Both the position numbers and the translations under genes were made by a program. Under the pieces are notes generated by a model that was not told the DNA's origin, ran no database searches, and was given only the letters and a program-made list of their open reading frames with translations. Below are positions 1 to 6,887 of a DNA stretch of 64,000 nucleotides, piece after piece; the first letter of the stretch is position 1, and every line of letters begins with the position of its first letter. The DNA is from Sporosarcina sp. FSL K6-3457 (GTDB lineage: Bacteria; Bacillota; Bacilli; Bacillales_A; Planococcaceae), in NCBI RefSeq assembly GCF_038007285.1, contig NZ_JBBOWX010000002.1, forward strand, positions 124,001 to 188,000, given 5' to 3'.

Positions 1-1281
1 GGGGTTTATCCGGTTGATCAAGAATTGCTGATTGAAGGGGCCTTGCGCGGAATGGCGGATGTCATTGGCGATCCGTATTCAACGTATTTGTCGCAGGATG
101 AGGCGGCGGCACATCGCGAATCGCTTGCGGGTGAGCGCATTGGCATTGGTGCTGAGGTGACGAGGTCAAATGGGAAATTCATCATCGTTGCACCAGTGAA
201 AGGTTCTCCTTCTGAAAAAGCTGGATTGCAGCCTTATGACGAAATTGTTCGTATTGATGGTGAGCGCTTGGAAGGCGATTCGTTGCAGGACGTTGTGCAA
301 CGTATTCGAGGCAAGCAAGGGACAACGGTGACGATGACGATTTACAGGCCCGATTTGAATAAACATCTGGAAGTGGCGGTTATGCGTGATGCGATTCCAG
401 TCAAGACGGTATCGACTGAAATAATGGAAGTGCGGGGCGTGAAGATTGGTTACATATCACTGACGAAATTTGCCGAAGAAAGTGCAAAAGAGTGGGAGAG
501 GGCGACGAATAAGCTTATTAAAGAAGGTGCAGAGGCGCTCATTATTGATGTGCGCGGCAATCCAGGAGGCTATTTGCATACGGTTGGAGACATTGCCGGC
601 AGTTTATTGCCAGAGGATACGGTCTTCGCCTTTATGCAGGATGCCAAAGGGGCATTGACGCCACTTGTGACGGAGAAGTCAGATAAATATGCTTATGATG
701 AAAAGCTGATGAACATGCCGATTGTGTTGCTGCAGGATAAGGGAAGTGCTTCGGCGAGTGAAGTGTTGAGCGGTGCGTTGCAAGCTTTAAAAAGAGGCTA
801 TATTACTGGGACGACGAGTTTTGGTAAAGGGACAGTCCAAGATATTACGGAGTTGTCGAATGGCGGGGAGATGAAGCTATCGACCCATAAATGGCTCACG
901 CCAAAGGAGCAGTGGATTCATGGTAAAGGTGTGAAGGCGGATCTTGAAGTTACACAAAATGAGTTGTTTGTTGAGCATATCAGGCTTGTGACGGAAGTGT
1001 ATAAAGATGGCGATTTCCACGATGATATTGCCTATGGCCAGCGCTTGCTAGCGGGTCTTGGGTATAGTGTAGGCCGGCAAGACGGCTATTTTGACGAATC
1101 GACGGCGCAGGCTGTCCATGCATTTCGAGTCGATGCGAAAGTGAAAGCAGACGAAAGTATGGATCGGGTGTTTTTCACGGCGTTGAAAGGGAAAGTGGAA
1201 GCATTCCGGAATGAGCGTCAACATGATGATCAGCTACAAATGGCGCTTGGATATATCCATTATAAGATGAATGAGAAATGA
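1..1281 (+). CDS. ctpB: CtpB-like S41 carboxy-terminal processing protease (5' truncated)
   Basis: The reading frame is open from base 1, so the N-terminus (signal/anchor segment) lies outside the window. The visible part begins with the conserved DPYSTYL region. It is followed by a PDZ domain (about residues 35-115, counted from the TTG at 25) and the S41 catalytic core with the SASASE serine motif (241-246) and the FGKGTVQ lysine motif (Lys268), which form the Ser-Lys dyad of tail-specific proteases. The last ~80 residues look like a peptidoglycan-binding domain. In the family these are extracytoplasmic, PDZ-gated proteases; B. subtilis CtpB cleaves SpoIVFA during sporulation. The downstream neighbour is minJ, as in B. 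subtilis, which supports CtpB rather than CtpA. Confident in family, fairly confident in orthology. Confidence 0.88.
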   Translation, partial: GVYPVDQELLIEGALRGMADVIGDPYSTYLSQDEAAAHRESLAGERIGIGAEVTRSNGKFIIVAPVKGSPSEKAGLQPYDEIVRIDGERLEGDSLQDVVQRIRGKQGTTVTMTIYRPDLNKHLEVAVMRDAIPVKTVSTEIMEVRGVKIGYISLTKFAEESAKEWERATNKLIKEGAEALIIDVRGNPGGYLHTVGDIAGSLLPEDTVFAFMQDAKGALTPLVTEKSDKYAYDEKLMNMPIVLLQDKGSASASEVLSGALQALKRGYITGTTSFGKGTVQDITELSNGGEMKLSTHKWLTPKEQWIHGKGVKADLEVTQNELFVEHIRLVTEVYKDGDFHDDIAYGQRLLAGLGYSVGRQDGYFDESTAQAVHAFRVDAKVKADESMDRVFFTALKGKVEAFRNERQHDDQLQMALGYIHYKMNEK

Positions 1282-1289
1282 AAATGGTG

Positions 1290-1317
1290 CTCCTAGCGAT
1301 ATGCTGGGAGTTTTTTT
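1290..1317 (+). terminator. Rho-independent terminator of ctpB
   Basis: An 8-bp stem (CTCCTAGC with GCTGGGAG, one G-T pair) is followed by seven T. It starts 9 bases after the ctpB stop, and the repeat array begins about 8 bases beyond its T-tract. Confidence 0.85.
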
Positions 1318-1324
1318 GAGGGGA

Positions 1325-2205
1325 TTATCCTGACAGTTTGCTGTTTTACCCTGACAGTTTCGCTGTTTATCCTTACAGTTTCCGGATATCCCCTGAGAGT
1401 TTGGTTTTACCCCGACAGTTTGCTGTTTTACCCTTACAGTTTCGCTGTTTATCCTTACAGTTTCCGGATATCCCCTGAGAGTTTGGTTTTACCCCGACAG
1501 TTTGCCGTTTTGCCCTGACAGTTTCCGGATATCCCCTGAGAGTTTGGTTTTACCCCGACAGTTTGCTGTTTTACCCTTACAGTTTCGCTGTTTATCCTTA
1601 CAGTTTCCGGATTTCCCTGAGAGTTTGGTTTTACACCGACAGTTTGCTGTTTATCCTTACAGTTTCCGGATATACCCTGAGAGTTTGGTTTTACACCGAC
1701 AGTTTGCTGTTTTACCCTTACAGTTTCGCTGTTTATCCTGACAGTTTCCGGATATACCCTGAGAGTTTGGTTTTACCCCGACAGTTTGCTGTTTTACCCT
1801 TACAGTTTCGCTGTTTATCCTTACAGTTTCCGGATATACCCTGAGAGTTTGGTTTTACACCGACAGTTTGCTGTTTTACCCTTACAGTTTCGCTGTTTAT
1901 CCTGACAGTTTCCGGATATCCCCTGAGAGTTTGGTTTTACCCCGACAGTTTGCTGTTTTACCCTTACAGTTTTGCTGTTTATCCTTACAGTTTCCGGATA
2001 TCCCCTGAGAGTTTGGTTTTACCCCGACAGTTTGCTGTTTTGCTCTGACAGTTTCGCTGTTTATCCTGACAGTTTCCGGATATACCCTGAGAGTTTGGTT
2101 TTACCCCGACAGTTTGCTGTTTTACCCTTACAGTTTCGCTGTTTATCCTTACAGTTTCCGGATTTATCCCTGACAGCTTGACTTTACCCTTATGCTTTTC
2201 CATTT
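1325..2205. repeat. Repeat array 1: about 43 degenerate ~20.5-bp units in 82-bp higher-order units
   Basis: Degenerate units share the core TKACAGTTT preceded by TTTAYCC. Four unit types of 21, 21, 21 and 19 bp follow each other and repeat with an 82-bp period: GGTTTTAC recurs at 1403 and 1485, and elsewhere at 60-61 bp where one unit is missing. Open frames here on both strands come from the repeat composition and have no ribosome binding sites or domains. No gene is seen between 1282 and 2300. Confidence 0.9.
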
Positions 2206-2300
2206 ATCCGAATAGTTTCAGAGATTTTTTTACATTGACTCTCATTATTTTGATACAATGAAAAGAAATAAGGTTATGGGAGATTGGATGGTGATGGTTC

Positions 2301-3470
2301 GTGTCCGAGAACATACTGTTTGATGTGTTACAGGCAGTTGCACTATTTTTCTTAAATCCTTTATTCATAGTGGTGCTTATCATTGCTGTTGCTTTAGGGT
2401 ATTTTCGTGTGAAACGTGAGCGACGGAGTTTCAAGGTTCGCTTGTTACCTGGGTTGACGGAGTTGAAGCAGCTTCTTTCGGAGTCGTGGTTGTATGCGCT
2501 TGTGCTGTCTATAGTGATTTCCGGGGCTGGGTTGTTGGTTGATCCGGGGTGGCTTGTTCTGTTTACGATGGCAGCGCTTGTCGGGCTTGTTTCTTTTTAT
2601 TATAAAATAGCTTCGCCCATCTATTTTGTAGCTGTCGCTTTTTTTGCACTTTATGTTATGGGGGAATACGCGAGTGCGTTTACATTCCGGGGTTGGAGTC
2701 CGGGACAAGTGGACTTGCTTGGGGAATTGGCTATCACGATTCCAGTGATTGCAGGGTTATTGCTCGTTGCAGAGGGGCTGCTTATTGGCCGCTATGCTAC
2801 GAAGTATGCGTCACCCTTTCTATTGGAGACGAAGCGTGGGCTGCGAGCTGCAGTGTTTAAGGTGAAACGACTTTGGCTATTGCCGATTGTATTTGTTATT
2901 CCAGGGGATATGATTTCAGCTTATGTCCCTTATTGGCCACAGTTTACACTTGGCGGAAATGCGTTCAGTTTTATTCCAATCCCAGTGATTATCGGATTTT
3001 CGCAAGTGGCACGTTCGATGTATCCAGATGTTTTATTCCCCAAAATAGGTCGTGCGGTTGGATGGACAGGTATTGCTGTTATTTGTCTAGGTCTTGCGGC
3101 AATGTGGCAACCTATTTTAGGGTGGGCTGCGTTGGTGATAGGCGTGGGCTGCCGGGCGATTATTTCGATTGTCGCTTCGCTTCGTGAACGGAAAGGTGGA
3201 TTTATCGCTGCACCTCATCCAGAGGGAGTGATGATTGCGGGGATTTTACCGAATTCGCCAGGAGAGAAAATGGGCCTGATTGCCGGAGAATGTATTCGTA
3301 CTGTCAATGGAATTCAAGTTAACAATGAGAAAGAGCTGTACGATGCTATTCAGATCAATGCTGCACATTGCCGTATGCAGGTGATTGACCGTAATGGGGA
3401 AGTGCGGCTGATGCAGCAAGTGATTTACAGGCATGATCATCATCGATTGGGTCTTCTCGTCGTGCGGTAA
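2301..3470 (+). CDS. minJ: MinJ-like division topology protein (multi-pass membrane, C-terminal PDZ)
   Basis: 389 residues; B. subtilis MinJ has about 397. The N-terminal ~290 residues are mostly hydrophobic helices (several membrane spans), with a basic stretch after the first (VKRERRSFKVR). The C-terminal ~85 residues form a PDZ domain (GVMIAGILPNSPGEKMGL). In B. subtilis MinJ bridges DivIVA to MinCD and confines division to mid-cell; that role is carried over by homology. The gene lies directly after ctpB and before csbA, the B. subtilis order. The GTG start is preceded by GGTGATGG, a modest ribosome site; no better in-frame start exists. The call rests on topology plus synteny. Confidence 0.82.
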   Translation: MSENILFDVLQAVALFFLNPLFIVVLIIAVALGYFRVKRERRSFKVRLLPGLTELKQLLSESWLYALVLSIVISGAGLLVDPGWLVLFTMAALVGLVSFYYKIASPIYFVAVAFFALYVMGEYASAFTFRGWSPGQVDLLGELAITIPVIAGLLLVAEGLLIGRYATKYASPFLLETKRGLRAAVFKVKRLWLLPIVFVIPGDMISAYVPYWPQFTLGGNAFSFIPIPVIIGFSQVARSMYPDVLFPKIGRAVGWTGIAVICLGLAAMWQPILGWAALVIGVGCRAIISIVASLRERKGGFIAAPHPEGVMIAGILPNSPGEKMGLIAGECIRTVNGIQVNNEKELYDAIQINAAHCRMQVIDRNGEVRLMQQVIYRHDHHRLGLLVVR

Positions 3471-3497
3471 ACCAGAGCTCTGGAAGGAATGTTTGCC

Positions 3498-3749
3498 ATG
3501 GAGTCATTTGAAACAAAATTGATGTTAGCTCTTTTACTACCAGGGCTTCTTGTTATATTTTTTACACGGGTAACCTTTCACCATATCGTCGGCCTCATTT
3601 TGACGGTTGCTCTAATCGCTGCATCGGTCTATGCGGGCTATACGCATAATTGGCTGCTTTACGTGGCGGACGCGCTGTCACTAACGGTGGGCTTCTGGTA
3701 TGCGACACGTATGGTCACTAAAGCCCGGCAACACGCTAAGGATGAATAA
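3498..3749 (+). CDS. csbA: CsbA-like small membrane protein (DUF2198)
   Basis: 83 residues with three predicted membrane segments and the FTRVTFHH motif followed by a hydrophobic ASVYAGYTH segment, as in the CsbA family. I place the start at the second ATG: GGAAGGA at 3482-3488 is about 9 bases away, whereas the upstream ATG at 3489 touches it. CsbA is a SigmaB-controlled membrane protein of unknown function in B. subtilis, located between minJ and uvrB; the same minJ-csbA order is seen here, but uvrB is absent downstream. An intrinsic terminator follows immediately. Confidence 0.75.
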   Translation: MESFETKLMLALLLPGLLVIFFTRVTFHHIVGLILTVALIAASVYAGYTHNWLLYVADALSLTVGFWYATRMVTKARQHAKDE

Positions 3750-3755
3750 AATACG

Positions 3756-3788
3756 AACCGCTCCTTCATTTCGAGGGAGCGGTTTTTT
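3756..3788 (+). terminator. Rho-independent terminator of minJ-csbA
   Basis: The 9-bp stem AACCGCTCC / GGAGCGGTT is followed by six T. Confidence 0.9.
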
Positions 3789-3790
3789 GT

Positions 3791-3997
3791 TGCTTGGGAA
3801 ACTATAAAATCTCGTACTGTGGATAAGTTGAAATAATGTGATGTCTCGTCTAGGCTCCAGCGCCTAGGGACTCGGGTCGTTTCGGTCTTGCTAGTAAAGG
3901 CAAAGGGCACCTTTACTTTCAAGCCCTCCAGCAGGGAAGGATTGAACTTCATCCTTCCTACTTGTCGGGGCTGAACAGGTGCTTGCGCTTTTGTTCA
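3791..3997. repeat. Dispersed repeat family A, copy 1 (contains a 28-bp hairpin insertion)
   Basis: It is near-identical to 25681-25859: both begin GGAAACTATAAAATCTCG, share the TAGGCTCCAGCGCC and AAAGGCAAAGGGC blocks, and end TTGCGCTTTTGTTC. Copy 1 carries 28 extra bases at 3933-3960 that form a hairpin. It ends about 11 bases from the azlD stop codon. Confidence 0.9.
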
Positions 3998-4008
3998 GTA
4001 ATGAAATA

Positions 4009-4317
4009 TCACATAAACAAGCTATACACAGCAAGCACACCAATTGTGCCGAGAACGACGGACATAACGCCGCCTCCCAAAATCGCAATCAAAAACGCAA
4101 CCCCAGCACCAATGATGCCAAATAAAATATTGCCTTCCTGCACGAACAATACTGCCGGGAAAATAAGTGCGCCGAGGACGGCATAGGGAATATTTCGCAA
4201 AACACCTGATACGATAGGTGGCAATTCTTTACCATCCAAAAATGTCAACGGAATCATGCGTGGTATGTACGTCACGAGTGCCATGCCAAAGAGCATCCAC
4301 CAATAAGTTGGTCCCAT
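4009..4317 (-). CDS. azlD: AzlD-type small subunit of branched-chain amino acid exporter
   Basis: 102 residues, four hydrophobic segments, with the family signature TYIPRMIPLTFL near the N-terminus. AzlD/BrnE proteins pair with AzlC/BrnF to export branched-chain amino acids (azaleucine resistance in B. subtilis). The start ATG shares one base with the azlC stop (TAATG), so the pair is translationally coupled. The gene is the last of its operon, and the family A repeat lies just past its stop codon. Confidence 0.88.
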   Translation of the reverse strand: MGPTYWWMLFGMALVTYIPRMIPLTFLDGKELPPIVSGVLRNIPYAVLGALIFPAVLFVQEGNILFGIIGAGVAFLIAILGGGVMSVVLGTIGVLAVYSLFM

Positions 4318-5033
4318 TATGCATCCTCCTTTTGGCTATACATAGTTACTTTACCACGTCTTGCATAAACAACTTCGATTAAAATAGAAGAGACCAATGT
4401 TGCGATTAAAATAGACCAGCCTGTTGAGACGCCTAGGAAGTACAACAAGCAATGGGTAACCGCCGCTACGCCTGCCAGCATGACTACTTTTCGGTTGCCT
4501 TTCATAGAAGGGACGAGCAGTCCGATGAACATGGCATAGAGTGCGATAGACATCGCAGCTTGTAAAAAAAGCGGTAGATTGGCGCCGATGACATGCCCAA
4601 TGGCGGTGAAAATAACCCAGCTTCCATAGGCAATGAGCGCCACACCAAATGCAAAGGCGGTTGGAATTTTGCCTTTTTTACTTGTCGCGAGTACGGAAAA
4701 TGATTCGTCCGTAATGCCAAAAGCATAGATAGCTTTGACCGACTTCTTGGCAGGCTGCATCTTTTCGTTAAGCGAAGCCGTCATAAGAAAGTGTCGAATG
4801 TTGACGACAAATGTATTCATGATGATTAATAGCGGATCGACACCATATGTAATCAAACTTAACGACATATATTGCGCTGCGCCAGCATAGACGAAAATAC
4901 TCATCGCCGTTGCTTCGACGATGGACAAACCCGCTGTTTTCGCAAGGAGTCCAAATGTGAGCGCAACGGGGAAGTAGCCGATGGCGATACTTGTGCCGGC
5001 TTTCAATCCGGCTGAAAACTGGTTATTCTCCAT
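4317..5033 (-). CDS. azlC: AzlC-type large subunit of branched-chain amino acid exporter
   Basis: 238 residues, highly hydrophobic, with the AzlC features GYFPVALTFGLLA near the N-terminus and YAGAAQYMSL around residue 50. It is the inner-membrane exporter subunit, working with the overlapping downstream azlD. A weak ribosome site (GAAAGATG) precedes the ATG. No Lrp-type regulator gene is adjacent, unlike azlB-azlCD in B. subtilis, so control here is unknown. Confidence 0.9.
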   Translation of the reverse strand: MENNQFSAGLKAGTSIAIGYFPVALTFGLLAKTAGLSIVEATAMSIFVYAGAAQYMSLSLITYGVDPLLIIMNTFVVNIRHFLMTASLNEKMQPAKKSVKAIYAFGITDESFSVLATSKKGKIPTAFAFGVALIAYGSWVIFTAIGHVIGANLPLFLQAAMSIALYAMFIGLLVPSMKGNRKVVMLAGVAAVTHCLLYFLGVSTGWSILIATLVSSILIEVVYARRGKVTMYSQKEDA

Positions 5034-5146
5034 ATTGTCACATCTTTCTATAGGTTTCCTGTGATTATACTATAATTCCGTGTTTTAATGGGTATAGATA
5101 GAAGAGAATTCCGAGTAATAGGTAGTTTTTTGTGGAGGTGTTTGGG

Positions 5147-5770
5147 ATGAATGAATGGCTAGATGTCGATAAAATTGTTGGATTGGCACAACATTATAAA
5201 GCACTAGGACCGTTCATTGGACTGTTATTGCCATTCATCGAGTCTTTTTTGCCGTTCCTGCCGTTGTTCGTATTTGTTTTCGCAAATGCTAGCGCATATG
5301 GACTTTGGTATGGTTTTATTTTGTCATGGGCAGGAACCGTTGTCGGTTCATATGCCGTATTTTTGCTTATTCGGAAATATGGTCGCAATCGATTACTAGG
5401 ATTTTTGACGAAAAAAGTACGCGTTCAGAAATTAATTAAATGGGTCGATCGTAATGGCTTTGGTCCATTGTTCCTTCTCATTTGTTTTCCATTTACGCCA
5501 TCTGCCCTTGTCAATCTGGTTGCAGCTCTGTCCAATATGAAGAAAACGTATTATTTAATAACGTTGATGGCTGGAAAACTGGTGATGATTTTCACGATTA
5601 GTTATATCGGCTATGATTTAAAGGCACTGCTGACACAGCCGATTCGTACGATTATTGTCATCCTCATCATTATTTTGCTATGGCTTGTTGGCAAAGCTTT
5701 TGAAAATCGATTGAATGCCAGAGTGGAAGCCGATTTTCGTGCAGTAGCGAATCATGTGGATGAAAAATGA
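5147..5770 (+). CDS. TVP38/TMEM64 (SNARE-associated, DedA-like) membrane protein
   Basis: 207 residues when started at ATG 5147, which has GGAGGTG 6 bases upstream; an in-frame GTG at 5132 has no ribosome site. There are five to six membrane segments, an ESFLPFLPLFVFVFANA segment and a re-entrant-like FPFTPSALVN(L/V) motif typical of the VTT/DedA fold. Family members are implicated in lipid scrambling or undecaprenyl phosphate and membrane homeostasis; the substrate here is unknown. It stands alone, divergent from azlC. Confidence 0.82.
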   Translation: MNEWLDVDKIVGLAQHYKALGPFIGLLLPFIESFLPFLPLFVFVFANASAYGLWYGFILSWAGTVVGSYAVFLLIRKYGRNRLLGFLTKKVRVQKLIKWVDRNGFGPLFLLICFPFTPSALVNLVAALSNMKKTYYLITLMAGKLVMIFTISYIGYDLKALLTQPIRTIIVILIIILLWLVGKAFENRLNARVEADFRAVANHVDEK

Positions 5771-5839
5771 TAGGTGTTTTTCTTACTGGCTATTCTTCGT
5801 TATTTTCCGTGAGTTGGGGAATGATTGAGGGTAGTCTTT

Positions 5840-6350
5840 TGTTTAGGTGAGTGGCTGGTAGTTGAGTTTGTAAATAAGGTAGTTCAGTTCGCCAAAGTGG
5901 TAGCCGAGTTCTCCATATCCGTAGTTCAGTTTCTCCGGGGTGTTCGAGTTTGCAAAGTAGGTGTTCCAGTTTCTCGAATGGGTAGTCGAGTTCCGCAAAT
6001 AGGTATTCCAGTTTCCCTGGGGTGTTCGAGTTTGCAAAATAGGTGTTCCAGTTTCTCGAATGGGTAGTCGAGTTCCGCAAATAGGTATCCCAGTTTCCCT
6101 GGGGTGTTCGAGTTTGCAAAGTAGGTGTTCTAATTCCTCGAATGGGTAGTCGAGTTCCGCAAATAGGTATCCCAGTTTCCCCGGGGTGTTCGAGTTTGCA
6201 AAGTAGGTGTTCCAGTTTCTCGAATAGGTAGTCGAGTTCCGCAAATAGGTATCCCAGTTTCCCCGGGGTGTTCGAGTTTACTAATAGGTGTTTCAGTTCA
6301 TCGGTCAGGTAGCCGAGTTCTGTCAATTCGTATCCCAGTTCCCTCAAATA
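5840..6350. repeat. Repeat array 2: about 25 degenerate ~20.5-bp units in 82-bp higher-order units
   Basis: The unit core is (C/G)NAGTTTNC, with AATAGGT between cores. Four unit types (21, 20, 20, 21 bp) repeat every 82 bp: GGGTAGTCGAG starts at 5980, 6062 and 6144. More degenerate units may begin near 5806. The array ends exactly where the T-tract of the minus-strand fdh operon terminator begins. The region 5771-6349 contains no gene; the minus-strand frame across it is repeat-derived. Confidence 0.9.
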
Positions 6351-6385
6351 AAAAAATCGAAGCAACTTAGATTGGTCGCTTCGAT
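6350..6385 (-). terminator. Rho-independent terminator of the fdhF operon
   Basis: Read on the minus strand, ATCGAAGC and GCTTCGAT form a perfect 8-bp stem followed by at least seven T. Confidence 0.9.
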
Positions 6386-6398
6386 AATTACTGCAAGA

Positions 6399-6881
6399 TT
6401 ATTCCTTGCCAAGTTCTTTCCCCATCCCTTTCAAGAAATCGAGTCCGAATTTGGCAGCGCGGTTAATGTCGGGGTCATTTAAGGCCATCATGAATTGGTA
6501 AACACCGACTTTCTCTCCGTTTTCTCTATAGAGCTCTGCTTCATCAAGCCCCTTTTTGATACCTATAGCCAGTTTTTCCGTTACAGCAGGATCGATGGAT
6601 GACAGGACGCCGGTTGCTTTTAACACATGGTTAATAAGATTGGTAACCGGTTCTCGCGAAGCTTGGTCGACAGCAATTTGTGCTAGATTTTCCTTTGCTT
6701 TGATCATCGCCTGCAGTGCATCGAAGATTCCAGCATCATCTAGCTCGCCAGTGATTTCGAATATTTTATTGAGCGCCTGATCTTGTTCGGCAATTAAGGA
6801 TTGGAGCTCTGCTAATTTCTGCTGTTTGATTTCTTCTGGTGATAACTCATTCTTTTTAATAGAAGTAATCGGTATCGCCAT
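6399..6881 (-). CDS. yrhD: DUF1641 protein, formate dehydrogenase-associated (YrhD-like)
   Basis: 160 residues, mostly helical and without membrane spans. It matches the DUF1641 family, including the FDALQAMIKAKENL helix and a C-terminal QFMMALNDPDINRAAKFGL segment. In B. subtilis yrhD follows the formate dehydrogenase gene yrhE, as here. It starts 6 bases after the fdhF stop, with its ribosome site (AAAGGTGAT) overlapping that stop, so the two are co-translated. Its molecular role is unproven; an accessory or electron-transfer subunit of the dehydrogenase is the usual suggestion. Confidence 0.85.
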   Translation of the reverse strand: MAIPITSIKKNELSPEEIKQQKLAELQSLIAEQDQALNKIFEITGELDDAGIFDALQAMIKAKENLAQIAVDQASREPVTNLINHVLKATGVLSSIDPAVTEKLAIGIKKGLDEAELYRENGEKVGVYQFMMALNDPDINRAAKFGLDFLKGMGKELGKE

Positions 6882-6887
6882 CGATTA

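Noticed and set aside
1502..2203. Short open frames rich in PDSF/RQFAVLPL repeats, and similar frames at 5790-6365
   Set aside because: They follow the nucleotide repeat arrays in shifting frames and show no protein features.
1325..2205. CRISPR array
   Set aside because: Units are only ~20 bp and contiguous, without constant repeats separated by unique spacers, and no cas genes are present. The same holds for the other three arrays.
2235..2259. minJ promoter TTGACT...TACAAT
   Set aside because: The spacing between the hexamers is only 13 bases, too short for SigmaA.
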